Program-made: the position numbers and the translations under genes
Shown here: piece after piece, positions 25,029 through 33,896 of the stretch
How the letters are laid out: the number at the start of each line of letters is the position of its first letter
Position numbering within the stretch: position 1 is the stretch's first letter
The notes under the pieces: generated by a model
Databases searched by the model: none
What the model saw: the letters and a program-made list of their open reading frames with translations, nothing else
Told to the model about the DNA's origin: nothing
NCBI RefSeq assembly: GCF_003228315.1
Contig: NZ_CP029693.1
Span: 6,482,501-6,546,500, forward strand
Direction of reading: 5' to 3'
Source of the DNA: Pseudomonas putida
Lineage (GTDB): Bacteria; Pseudomonadota; Gammaproteobacteria; Pseudomonadales; Pseudomonadaceae
Length of the DNA stretch: 64,000 nt

Positions 25029-26681
25029 ATGCGTGCTCAATCCGGCATGTTAAAAGGCCTTAATCCGAATGTGACAGTGGCCTCGATAATAGGCGTGATC
25101 ATATTCGTACTGTTTTGTGCATTTAAAGACGAGCAGGCAGCCAAGGCCTTTGAAATGGCTTCGGCGTTTATTCTGCATAACTTCAAATGGTATTACCTCG
25201 CCCTGATCAGTGGCGTACTTGGCCTGCTGCTTTATATCTCCATCAGCCGTTTCGGCAATCTCAAACTGGGCGGTGAACATGACCGGCCCGAGTTCAGTTT
25301 CGCTTCCTGGATCGCCATGCTGTTCAGCGCCGGGATGGGCATCGGCCTGATCTTCTGGTCGGTGGCAGAACCCATGCTGCACTACGCCGACAACCCGTTT
25401 TCCAAGGGGCTGACCGATGAATCGGCGACCCTGGCCATGCGCATCACCCTGTTCCACTGGGGCCTGCACCCTTGGGCGATCTTCTCCATGATCGGCTTGA
25501 GCCTGGCTTACTTCGCCTACCGTAAAGGCCTGCCGCTGGCGCTGCGCTCGCTGCTCTATCCGCTGATTGGCGACCGCATCTATGGCTGGATCGGCCATGT
25601 GGTCGACATCATGGGTGTGATTATTACCGCCTTCGGTGTTTCCCAATCCCTGGGTTTGGGCGTGGTTCAAATCAATACCGGTCTGCATAATGTTTTCGGT
25701 GTACCGATCAGTATTGCCCTGCAGTTATCCATCATTCTGTTTGTCAGTGTTGTGGCCTGTATTTCGCTGGTCGCCGGTTTGTCCAAAGGCATGAAGCGCA
25801 TATCCACTTTGAATATGTATCTGTCTTTCATCTTGATGTTTGCAGTACTTGCACTGGGCCCGACCCGTTACATCCTTAACTTGATGTTCGAGTCCACCGG
25901 CGACTATGTACAAAACATCGTGGGTTTAAGTTTCTGGATGGACACTCAGAAAGATACCGAATGGCAAAACTGGTGGACCGCGTTCTACTGGCCATGGTGG
26001 ATGACCTGGGGTCCGTTCGTTGGTCTGTTCATCGCGCGCATCTCCAAGGGCCGCACCATCCGTGAACTGGTGATCGGCGCGCTGGTGGTGCCGACCATGG
26101 TCACCATCCTGTGGATGTCGGTATTCGGTGGCGCCGCGCTCAAGCATGAACAGCAGGATCGCCAGGCATATCAGGCATCGGTCGCGACCCAGACCGTGGC
26201 TGCCGGAGTGGAACAGCCGAAGTTCGAAGGCGGCACCGTCCTGCTCGCCACCAAGAAAGAAACCACCGCAGCCATGTTCACCCTGCTGCAAACCCTCGAT
26301 GGCCAGTCCATCGGCGCTGCTCTGTCGATTCTGGTCTGCGTGTTGCTCGGGGTGCATTTCGTGACCACGGCGGACGCCGGGACCCAGGTGTTGTGCACCT
26401 TGTGCGCACTGGGCAGCACCAATCCGCCGAACTGGATCCGGTTGCTGTGGTGCATCCTGGAAGGGGCCATTGCGGCAGGGCTGCTGCTGGCCGGTGGACT
26501 CAAGGCCATCCAGATGGCGAGTATCGCCGCCGGGTTGCCGATTGCCATGTTGCTGCTGGTGATGTCCTACACCTTGCTGCACAGCCTGCGCCGGGAAATG
26601 CCAAGCGTACCGGCCTGGACGCCAGCGCCGGACGTGCTGCCGGAGCTTGCTCAGCGTCGAGAGCCGGCGGTTGCTGCGTAG
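25029..26681 (+). CDS. BCCT-family betaine/choline/carnitine transporter
   Basis: A 550-aa inner-membrane transporter with about 12 helices. The family signature GMGIGLIFWSVAEP is at residues 102-115, and WWMTWGPFVGLFIARISKGRTIRE with the Trp-rich helix 8 binding-site region is present. BCCT proteins import trimethylammonium compounds by sodium or proton symport. There is no long C-terminal osmosensory tail, so a catabolic importer is more likely than an osmotic one. It has its own leader region after a REP but lies in the same direction as the Rieske cluster, to which it plausibly supplies substrate. Confidence 0.92.
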   Translation: MRAQSGMLKGLNPNVTVASIIGVIIFVLFCAFKDEQAAKAFEMASAFILHNFKWYYLALISGVLGLLLYISISRFGNLKLGGEHDRPEFSFASWIAMLFSAGMGIGLIFWSVAEPMLHYADNPFSKGLTDESATLAMRITLFHWGLHPWAIFSMIGLSLAYFAYRKGLPLALRSLLYPLIGDRIYGWIGHVVDIMGVIITAFGVSQSLGLGVVQINTGLHNVFGVPISIALQLSIILFVSVVACISLVAGLSKGMKRISTLNMYLSFILMFAVLALGPTRYILNLMFESTGDYVQNIVGLSFWMDTQKDTEWQNWWTAFYWPWWMTWGPFVGLFIARISKGRTIRELVIGALVVPTMVTILWMSVFGGAALKHEQQDRQAYQASVATQTVAAGVEQPKFEGGTVLLATKKETTAAMFTLLQTLDGQSIGAALSILVCVLLGVHFVTTADAGTQVLCTLCALGSTNPPNWIRLLWCILEGAIAAGLLLAGGLKAIQMASIAAGLPIAMLLLVMSYTLLHSLRREMPSVPAWTPAPDVLPELAQRREPAVAA

Positions 26682-26696
26682 GTTTATTGGTAGCGT

Positions 26697-26945
26697 ACAT
26701 ATTCATTTTTTCGGTAATGGCTGAAATGGGTTCCGCCCCAACGGCGGGGCATTTGTAGCGTACGCATTCCCCTGTAGGAGCGAGCCTGCTCGCGATGGTC
26801 GTCAACGATGACGCTGGCAACCTGACACCCCACGGTGTTCTGGCGTCCATCGCGAGCAGGCTCGCTCCTACAGGGGGCCCCGGTCTACCCCGCCGTAAAG
26901 GCTGAACCCATAGCAGCCATCACCCAAAAAACGGATATGCCCCCC
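26697..26945. repeat. Composite repeat: short large-repeat termini around a REP pair
   Basis: Left terminus 26697-26760 (TTTTTCGGTAATGGC then GGTTCCGCCC) and inverted right terminus 26883-26945 (GCTGAACCCATAGCAGCC then AAAACGGATATG) match the ends of the element at 13210-14192. Between them a full REP/BIME pair occupies 26770-26875. The remainder up to the DUF2790 gene shows nothing. Confidence 0.75.
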
Positions 26946-27086
26946 GATCCAAAAATACCGGGCAATCCGCCAATCACCATTCCCCCACTTTTCGACAACA
27001 GTGTATGTCCAACACCTGTCTGTTTAGCCCCGTCCCAAAGCCCTAGCATCGTCTCTACCAACCCCACCAACGAGACGGTGAACAAC

Positions 27087-27338
27087 ATGAACATCTCCAA
27101 AATCGCAATCATCCTGGCCTTGAGTACCCTTGGCGCGCAGGCCTTCGCCGAGGAAAACAAATCCCCGGTCGAGACCTACAGCTACGGCACGCACCTGGAC
27201 ATCAAGAAGGTCATCGCCGTATCCGATGTCCCCAACGAATGCGGTCCGGTGCCGGCGCAGATGACTTACGAAGACTCGAACGGTCAACGCCACGTGGTGC
27301 AGTACCAGATCATGGGCAACGGCTGTTCCAACGGTTGA
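27087..27338 (+). CDS. DUF2790 small periplasmic protein
   Basis: An 83-aa exported protein: signal peptide MNISKIAIILALSTLGAQAFA, then a compact domain with DIKKVIAVSDVPNECGPVPAQMTYEDSNG and a C-terminal GNGCSNG, as in the Pseudomonas DUF2790 family. Two Cys could pair. Function unknown; members are often multi-copy in Pseudomonas and near copper- or stress-related genes, but nothing nearby supports that here. Confidence 0.82.
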   Translation: MNISKIAIILALSTLGAQAFAEENKSPVETYSYGTHLDIKKVIAVSDVPNECGPVPAQMTYEDSNGQRHVVQYQIMGNGCSNG

Positions 27339-27390
27339 TCGTCGTGCGGACGATGGAGGGTCGACACTCCATCCGGGCGGTGCGTTTGAC

Positions 27391-28338
27391 TCAAGTGGTT
27401 TTTGCGTTTTTTGACGAGCAGACAATTTTTTCATCGGCAGCCAACAACCCGGGTATGTAGTCCTTCAGGAACTCCAGCCAGGTTTTTATTTTTGCATCGA
27501 CGAATTTTCGTGAAGGGTAGATGGCGAACAGGCCCAGCTCTTCGAACTGATAGTGCGGCAGTACCCGCACCAACGCGCCGGACTTCAGGCCGGCGACGGC
27601 GGATGCCACCGGCTGGATGCCGATGCCCATGCCGTGGGTGAGGGCGACGGTCATGGCGTCGGCGGTGTTGATCTGGAACGGCGACGCCGGGGTGCTGATA
27701 GTCTCCGTGCCTTGCGGCCCTTCGAATACCCAATGCTCGGTGGGCATGGGGGTGTTCACGATTCTCAGGCAGTCATGTTCACGCAGCGACGCCGGCGTGT
27801 CGGGTATGCCGCGTTTTTTCAGGTAGGCCGGCGAAGCGCAGAGAATGCTGTAGGTGATACCCAGCCGCTGGGCGACGAAGCCCGAGTCGGGCAGGTCCCG
27901 CGCCAGGACGATCGACATGTCGAAACCTTCTTCCAGAAGATCGGGCAGGCGATTGGTCAGCGTCAGGTCGAACAGGACCGAGGGGTGGCGCTCGCGGTAT
28001 TGGGCGATGGCATCGATCACGTAATGAATGCCGATGGCCGACATCGCATGAATCTTCAGGCGGCCCACCGGATTGGTCTGTGCGGTTCCCGCTTCTTCCT
28101 CCGCTTCACGCAACTCCTCCAGAATTCTCTCGCAGCGCAGCAGATAGCGCGTGCCGGCCTCGGTCAATGCCAGGCGCCGGGTGGTGCGGTTGATCAGGCG
28201 CGTCTGCAACCGGCTTTCCAGGCTCGACACGGCCTTGGAGACGTTGGTCGTGGTGGTATCCATCAGGTCGGCCGCTGCGGTGAAGCTGCCGCTCTGGGCC
28301 ACGGCCATGAAAAACCGCATGGTCTGGAACACATCCAT
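27391..28338 (-). CDS. LysR-family regulator
   Basis: A 315-aa regulator of the CrgA/DmlR-like LysR group. The winged helix is at about 1-60 (MDVFQTMRFFMAVAQSGSFT), followed by a hinge and a substrate-binding domain with TLTNRLPDLLEEGFDMSIVLA. The ATG at 28338 is followed directly by the helix-turn-helix region; the frame runs upstream into a REP. Target unknown; the aldo/keto reductase gene lies upstream on the same strand, beyond a REP. Confidence 0.88.
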   Translation of the reverse strand: MDVFQTMRFFMAVAQSGSFTAAADLMDTTTTNVSKAVSSLESRLQTRLINRTTRRLALTEAGTRYLLRCERILEELREAEEEAGTAQTNPVGRLKIHAMSAIGIHYVIDAIAQYRERHPSVLFDLTLTNRLPDLLEEGFDMSIVLARDLPDSGFVAQRLGITYSILCASPAYLKKRGIPDTPASLREHDCLRIVNTPMPTEHWVFEGPQGTETISTPASPFQINTADAMTVALTHGMGIGIQPVASAVAGLKSGALVRVLPHYQFEELGLFAIYPSRKFVDAKIKTWLEFLKDYIPGLLAADEKIVCSSKNAKTT

Positions 28339-28397
28339 CGTTTTCACCTCTTTGCGGACGCCGGGGATTGTAGGGGCGGACTCTAACAAGGGTCCTC

Positions 28398-28502
28398 CCC
28401 TGTGGGAGCGAGCCTGCTCGCGATGAACCCGAGAACGCCACGGGGTGTCAGGCACCCAGCGTAATCGTTGACGTCCATCGCGAGCAGGCTCGCTCCCACA
28501 GG
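28398..28502. repeat. REP/BIME inverted pair
   Basis: CTGTGGGAGCGAGCCTGCTCGCGATG and inverted copy between the aldo/keto reductase and LysR genes. Confidence 0.9.
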
Positions 28503-28511
28503 ATTACAGGA

Positions 28512-29462
28512 TTACAGGACCGGCGACATGAACAGCTGAACCCCGTTGTCCACCACCGAGTTGTAGCGTATCCGGGTGGTGATGTCCTGGCGGATTTCAT
28601 GCATCGCCCGGTGGGGCAGGGTCGAGATGTCGATGTTCTGCCGGATATGCTCCGCCGATGTGGCGTGGGTCACGAACGCCGTCCCGCGTTGCACCGCCCA
28701 GGCCAAGGCCACTTGCGCCGGGGTCTTTTGCAGGCGCCGGGCCATTTGGTTCAGCACAGGGTCTTTGGCGATGCCCGGTGCCAGGCCATGGCCGAGGGGC
28801 GCATACGCCTGCAGGACAATGCCGTGCTGCTGGCAGAACTCCAGCAGTTCCCATTGCGGCAGATAAGGGTGGGCTTCCACTTGCACCACGGCTGGTTTGA
28901 TACGCGCCACGGCGACCACTTCCTGCAAGGCTTGCAGAGTGATGTTGGACAGGCCGATGGCCCGGCAACGGCCTTTGTCCACCAGGCGTTCCATGGCCCG
29001 CCAAGTGTCGATCAAGGTCACGCCCGAGTCGTACTGGACGTGGCCGAAGGCATCCATGGGGTATTGATCGTCGCCGGCGCGAAAGGCGAAGGGCGTGTGG
29101 ATCAGGTAGCAATCGAGGTAATCGACCTGCAGTCGTTGGCAACTGGCCTCGAAGGCCGGCAACACCCGCTCCGGGTGATGGTTGTTGTTCCACAGTTTGC
29201 TGCTGATGAACAGCTCTTCGCGCCGTGCCTTGCCGGTATCCACAAAGGCTTTGATCGCATCGCCCACCAAGGCTTCATTGCCAAAGCGCTCGGCGCAATC
29301 GAAGTGGCGATAGCCGTTTTGCAAGGCGAGGGTCACGGTTTCGGCGGTGACACCCAGATCTTCGAACAGGGTGCCGAAGCCAACGGCGGGCATCTGCCCC
29401 GAACCGTTGTTCAGGGCAAATCGGGTATCGGCCAGTTCATCAAAAAACGGTTCATAGGACAT
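28512..29462 (-). CDS. Aldo/keto reductase, catalytic Tyr replaced by Phe
   Basis: A 316-aa (beta/alpha)8 protein of the aldo/keto reductase family. Family landmarks are clear: GFGTLFEDLG, FDCAERFGNEALVGDAI, ELFISSKLWN with the catalytic Lys, YLDCYLIHTPF with the catalytic His, GLSN, QVEAHPYLPQ. In the usual D-x-A-x-x-Y-G-N-E motif the proton-donor Tyr is Phe (codon TTT). Standard carbonyl reduction would be expected to be impaired, so it may have changed function. Start at 29462. Confidence 0.87.
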   Translation of the reverse strand: MSYEPFFDELADTRFALNNGSGQMPAVGFGTLFEDLGVTAETVTLALQNGYRHFDCAERFGNEALVGDAIKAFVDTGKARREELFISSKLWNNNHHPERVLPAFEASCQRLQVDYLDCYLIHTPFAFRAGDDQYPMDAFGHVQYDSGVTLIDTWRAMERLVDKGRCRAIGLSNITLQALQEVVAVARIKPAVVQVEAHPYLPQWELLEFCQQHGIVLQAYAPLGHGLAPGIAKDPVLNQMARRLQKTPAQVALAWAVQRGTAFVTHATSAEHIRQNIDISTLPHRAMHEIRQDITTRIRYNSVVDNGVQLFMSPVL

Positions 29463-29492
29463 ATCTGAATTCCACAAAAGTTCTGAAAGGCC

Positions 29493-29596
29493 CCCTGTAG
29501 GAGCGAGCATGCTCGCGATGGTCGTCAACGAAAACGCTGGGTACCTGACGCCCCGCGGAGTTCCTGGGTCCATCGCGAGCAGGCTCGCTCCTACAG
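29493..29596. repeat. REP/BIME inverted pair
   Basis: TGTAGGAGCGAGCATGCTCGCGATGG facing a CATCGCGAGCAGGCTCGCTC arm; overlaps the last bases of the efflux outer-membrane gene. Confidence 0.9.
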
Positions 29597-31057
29597 TGGG
29601 TGGCGGGTTTCGCGGCTGGCGACCTGCTGATCGAACACCCCGACGGCATTGCCGCCCAGGGCCACGAACAACTGCACGGTGTCCAGGTACTGCGCGGTCT
29701 TGGCGCGGATGTGCCCCAGCAACGCCTGTTCATAAGCCCGTTCCGCCTCCAGCACCTGAAGGATGCTGTTCTCGCCCTGGGCGTAAGCCTGCTGGTTCAG
29801 GTGAAAGCTGGTTTCGGCCGAGCGCAGTGCGTCGTCCTGGGCGCGGAATTCCTCGGCGTCATGGTTGATCGCCTGCAACGTGTCGGCGACCTGGCCGAAC
29901 GAGCTGATCACCGTCTGCTGGTAGTCGGCGAGGGTCGCGTTGTAGCCCTCGACCGCGGCCTGGCGTTCAGCCTTGAGTGTGCCGCCGTTGAAGATTGGCC
30001 CGGTGATGCCGGCGGCGAATCCCCAGAGCGCCGCACCGCCATTGCCGGAAGCGGCCTGGAGCAGGTTGGCCGACAGCGACACCTTCGGGTACAGATTGGC
30101 GGTGGCCACGCCCACGGCGGCGCTGGCGATATGCAGCTCGGCCTCGGCTTGCTGGATGTCCGGCCGGTTGCGGGCCATCTCCGAGGGCAGGCTGACCGGT
30201 ACCGAGTTCGGCAAGGTGAACTCGCTCAAGTTGAACTGTGGTGCGATCCAGTCGGCGGGCCCCTTGCCGGTCAGGATCGACAGCGCGTGGGTGGCGGCAT
30301 CGCGCTGCTGGGCCAGTGGCGGCAACAGCGTGCGGTCCTGGGCCAGCCGGGTTTCGGCCAGCGATACATCGATCTGCGTGGTGGTGCCGTTGATATGCGC
30401 GGCGCGTACCAGTTCGAGGTTTTTCGCGTCGTTGGCCAGCAGTTTTTCCACGGCCTTGATTTGCTCGTTGGCCGAGGCCACCAGCAACGCCTGGCTGGCC
30501 ACATCGGCGGTCAGGGTCAGGTACGCCGCGTCGTAGCGACGTTTTTGCAGATCGGTAAATGCCTGCTGTTCTTCGACCTGGCGCTTGTTGCCGCCGAACA
30601 CATCCAGATCGAATCCGACCCGAGGCCCGATGGCGTAGAAGTTCGATATCGACGGCTCCTTGGCGTTGTGCACCCGCTGGCGACCGGCCGTGGCGGCGAA
30701 GTCGACCTGCGGATACAGCGCACCTTCCGCGGCGGCCACGGAAGAGGCGGCCTGGCGGATGGTGGCGTCGGCCGCAACCAGCTCAAGGTTGCCGTCGATG
30801 GCCCGGCGCATCACCTGATCGAGCTTGGGCGAACGCAAAGCCGACCACCATTGGCCGCTGATGTTCTTGCCGTACTGAATGTGCTGCTCGCCGTTGCCGC
30901 CGAGGCTTTGCTCGGCCTGCTGGTCGTAGTGCTGCGAGGTACTGTCGGCCGGGGCCTTGAAGTCGGGGCCGACGGTGCAGGCGGCGAGAAACACAAACAC
31001 CGACAGGGCACTGAGCTTGGCCGGGAATGGCGTCTGGAACGAATGACTGGATTTCAT
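29591..31057 (-). CDS. Outer-membrane efflux lipoprotein (NodT/OprM family)
   Basis: A 488-aa TolC-like outer-membrane factor. A signal peptide ends in the lipobox FLAAC, then CTVGPDFKAPA, the classic NodT start. Two OEP repeats follow, with the family's RPDIQQAEAELHIASAAVGVATANLYPKVSLS. It would form the exit channel for the EmrA/EmrB pair encoded upstream (17 bp away). The ATG at 31057 is preferred over a GTG at 31066; GTGGAGTG lies upstream. Confidence 0.92.
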   Translation of the reverse strand: MKSSHSFQTPFPAKLSALSVFVFLAACTVGPDFKAPADSTSQHYDQQAEQSLGGNGEQHIQYGKNISGQWWSALRSPKLDQVMRRAIDGNLELVAADATIRQAASSVAAAEGALYPQVDFAATAGRQRVHNAKEPSISNFYAIGPRVGFDLDVFGGNKRQVEEQQAFTDLQKRRYDAAYLTLTADVASQALLVASANEQIKAVEKLLANDAKNLELVRAAHINGTTTQIDVSLAETRLAQDRTLLPPLAQQRDAATHALSILTGKGPADWIAPQFNLSEFTLPNSVPVSLPSEMARNRPDIQQAEAELHIASAAVGVATANLYPKVSLSANLLQAASGNGGAALWGFAAGITGPIFNGGTLKAERQAAVEGYNATLADYQQTVISSFGQVADTLQAINHDAEEFRAQDDALRSAETSFHLNQQAYAQGENSILQVLEAERAYEQALLGHIRAKTAQYLDTVQLFVALGGNAVGVFDQQVASRETRHPL

Positions 31058-31074
31058 TTTGCACACTCCACGAG

Positions 31075-32565
31075 CTAGTTGGTCGGAACGGGTTTGCGAA
31101 GGAAGACCACCAGCGGGCTCACCACGAGCATCACCACCAGCAAAATCTTGAACTGGTCGATCACGGCGATGAACGCGGCCTGGTGGGTAATCAAGTGGTT
31201 CAGCCCTTCCAGCGACGGCAACCCCAGCGACGCGCCATGGCCCACGCCGTGATAGGGCGTGATATTGGCGCCCAGCGCCTGGTGCATCGCCTGGGTGTTG
31301 TTGAAGAAGTAGATCTGCACAATCGCCACGCCGAAGGTGCTGGCATACGCACGCAGCAGGTTGTAGAGACCGGTGGCTTCCGGGCGCATCGGCGGCGGCA
31401 GCGTGCTGAACGCCACCTTGGCCAGCGACGCCATCGACATGCCGATGCCGATCCCTTGCAGGGCGCCGGCAATCGCGACTGGTGGCCAGTCCATCAGCGG
31501 CGAGTAACCGAGCATCAGCCAGTTGGCGTAGATCACCAGCGCTACGCCGATGGCCACGAACAACCGACGGTCGAAACGCTCCGGCAGACGCACCGTCAGC
31601 AGGAACGCGCCGACCATGCCCGCACCGCGCGGCAGGGTCAGAGCGCCCGTGGTGTCAGGCGGGTAGCCGAGGATTTCATCGAGCATCGGCGAGGTCAGGG
31701 CCATGGTCGACAGCAGCACGAAACCGATGGCGAAAAAGATCAGCGTCGACAGCACGAAGTTGCGGTCGCGCAGCAGGCTCTTATTGAAGAAGTGCACCTT
31801 GCGGGTCAGCACGTGCACGAAGAACCAGTACGACCCCAGCGCGCAGGCAATGGTCTCGATCCAGATTTCCGGCGAGTCGAACCAATCCATGCGTTCACCA
31901 CGGTCGAGCAGCATTTGCAGGCTGATCATCGCCAGGGTGAACGTGCCGAAGCCGAAGAAGTCGTAAGGCGGCGCCTTGTCGGCTTTCTTCTCGGCCAGCA
32001 GCAGCGTGATCACCATGAAGATCCAGGCCGACAACGGCAGACTGATATAGAAGATCGGCCGCCAGTCGAAATGCTCGGCAATCCAGCCGCCGAGGGCCGG
32101 TCCGGTGGCGATGCCCAGCAGCACCACTGCGGTCAGGGTTGCGCCATATTTCATGCGCTTCTCCGGTGCCAGCGTCTCCAGGGCAATCCCCATCGACAGT
32201 GGCCCTAGCACACCGGCGGCCAGGCCCTGGATGATCCGGGCACCGATGAACTCCAGCGGGGTCGTCGACACCGTAGCCAGCAGCAGACCCACCATGAAGA
32301 GGACCAGCGCGGCCTGATAAACCCGCTTCAAACCGAAGCGACCGGCGAGCCACTGGGCAATCGGCAGGGTGATCGCGCTGGCCGCCAGATAGGCGGTGAA
32401 GATCCAGCCAGCCTGGTCGTCGGTCATCGACAGCGAGCCCTGAATCAGCCGGAGCACGGCGTTCGGCAGCGGCAGGTTCGCCGACTGCATCCAGGTCGCC
32501 AACAGCACGGCGAACCTGAGCGAGCCTGCGGCACCTGTGCCTGAAGTCCCGGTTTTGGCGTTCAT
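31075..32565 (-). CDS. DHA2-family drug:H+ antiporter (EmrB-like)
   Basis: A 496-aa inner-membrane transporter of the 14-helix DHA2 group. Motif A-like sequence (AQWLAGRFGLKRVYQ) follows helix 2, motif C-like sequence is GIATGPALGGWIAEHFDWR in helix 5. It works with the membrane-fusion protein and outer-membrane factor encoded beside it. Its ATG at 32565 is next to the TAG stop of the EmrA gene; a GTG at 32568 overlaps that stop. Drug specificity unknown. Confidence 0.9.
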   Translation of the reverse strand: MNAKTGTSGTGAAGSLRFAVLLATWMQSANLPLPNAVLRLIQGSLSMTDDQAGWIFTAYLAASAITLPIAQWLAGRFGLKRVYQAALVLFMVGLLLATVSTTPLEFIGARIIQGLAAGVLGPLSMGIALETLAPEKRMKYGATLTAVVLLGIATGPALGGWIAEHFDWRPIFYISLPLSAWIFMVITLLLAEKKADKAPPYDFFGFGTFTLAMISLQMLLDRGERMDWFDSPEIWIETIACALGSYWFFVHVLTRKVHFFNKSLLRDRNFVLSTLIFFAIGFVLLSTMALTSPMLDEILGYPPDTTGALTLPRGAGMVGAFLLTVRLPERFDRRLFVAIGVALVIYANWLMLGYSPLMDWPPVAIAGALQGIGIGMSMASLAKVAFSTLPPPMRPEATGLYNLLRAYASTFGVAIVQIYFFNNTQAMHQALGANITPYHGVGHGASLGLPSLEGLNHLITHQAAFIAVIDQFKILLVVMLVVSPLVVFLRKPVPTN

Positions 32566-32567
32566 CA

Positions 32568-33683
32568 CTAGTTACCTGCGGTCAACAGCGATTTGAGCGG
32601 GCTCCACCACGGCGAGCGGTGGCCGGTATCGACTTTCACCGTGGCGCTGGTGCCCGAGAACAGGGGCAGGGCAGGGTCCACGTCATCCAGTTCCAGGCGT
32701 ACCGGAACCCGCTGCACCACCTTGACCCAGTTGCCGGTGGCGTTTTCCGGCGGCAACAGCGAGAAGTCGGAACCGGCGCCCGGGCTCATGCTGGTGACGT
32801 GGGCCTTGAACACGCGATCGGGGTAGGTGTCGATGCTGATGGTCGCTTCCTGCCCGGGGCGCATGTGCGTGACCTGGGTTTCGCGGAAGTTGGCTTCGAC
32901 CCAGATCTCGTGATCGGAGATCAGCGCAAAGGCGGCCGCGCCGTTATTGAGGTAGTTGCCCACCTGCAGGTCATCGACCTTGGCGACGATGCCGTCGGCC
33001 GGCGCATAAACCGTGGCGTACGACAGGTACAGCTGTGCTTCGTCGAGCTGTGCCTTGGCCTCGCGCACCGTCGGGTGAGTGTCGACGTCGATGTTCGGAT
33101 TGCCGTTCAGGGCGACCACGGTGCTGGCGATCTGTTGTTCGATCGAATTGATGTGCTGTCGGGAAATCTTCAGATCGGTTTCCGCGCGCTCGTAGATGGC
33201 CCGGGACACGAACTCGGTGGCGACCAGGGCTTTCTTGCGGGCGAATTCCTTTTGATCGAAGTCGGCGGACTCTTTGGCCGATTGCAATTCAGCCTGCTGC
33301 TGGCGATAGCTGGCCTTGAGCCCGTCGATGCGCAACCGCGCGACATTGAGCTGGGCCTGGGCCCGGTCGATGGCGATTTGCAGGGGCTTGGGGTCGATGC
33401 GGAACAGCACCTGACCCTTGTGCACCGACTGGTTGTCCTCGACCGCGATTTCCACCACTTGTCCGGAAATCCGCGCGTTGATCGACGCCTTGGCCACCCG
33501 GGCGTAGGCGTTGTCGGTGCTGACAAAGGGCTCGCCGGCCACGTACTTGGTGTAGCCGATGACGGCTGCCAGGGCAGGCACGCCGAACATCAGCCATGGG
33601 CGCAGTTTTTCCTTGAGCGGCTTCTTGATTCGCTCAGGGTGCTCGAAGGTCTGCGAAGCGGGGATGTCGATTTGCTGGGTCAT
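32568..33683 (-). CDS. HlyD/EmrA-type membrane fusion protein
   Basis: A 371-aa periplasmic adaptor. One N-terminal transmembrane helix (about 28-47), then the lipoyl half-motifs (ISGQVVEIAVEDNQSVHKGQVLFRID and YAPADGIVAKVDDLQVGNYL) on either side of an alpha-helical hairpin, then beta-barrel. First gene of the efflux operon with EmrB-like and OMF genes. Its promoter region is shared with the divergent TetR gene, which contains a palindrome at 33811-33839. Confidence 0.92.
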   Translation of the reverse strand: MTQQIDIPASQTFEHPERIKKPLKEKLRPWLMFGVPALAAVIGYTKYVAGEPFVSTDNAYARVAKASINARISGQVVEIAVEDNQSVHKGQVLFRIDPKPLQIAIDRAQAQLNVARLRIDGLKASYRQQQAELQSAKESADFDQKEFARKKALVATEFVSRAIYERAETDLKISRQHINSIEQQIASTVVALNGNPNIDVDTHPTVREAKAQLDEAQLYLSYATVYAPADGIVAKVDDLQVGNYLNNGAAAFALISDHEIWVEANFRETQVTHMRPGQEATISIDTYPDRVFKAHVTSMSPGAGSDFSLLPPENATGNWVKVVQRVPVRLELDDVDPALPLFSGTSATVKVDTGHRSPWWSPLKSLLTAGN

Positions 33684-33810
33684 GATCGAATACACCTCAA
33701 AACGAATAATTGCTGTGAGAAAGCAAACCCGTGCGCGGTGGGGAGGGTTGCTCCGCCGCACTCGTTTCGTCGCCGCCATAGCCGTTTTGAGCTGTGCTTC
33801 AACAAACGTG

Positions 33811-33839
33811 AAATTCAGGAACTTCTGGTTCCTTAATTT
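33811..33839. promoter_or_regulatory. Candidate TetR operator between emrA-like and tetR genes
   Basis: A 29-bp palindrome: AAATTCAGGAAC and GTTCCTTAATTT are 12-base arms with one mismatch around TTCTG. It is the most symmetric site in the 213-bp divergent region and lies 58 bp before the tetR start, where a repressor could block both directions. Confidence 0.6.
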
Positions 33840-33896
33840 TGTGCGATGATGTAAGAATATCTCCGTACCCACCCTCTCGCAAGGATTTTGTACGAC

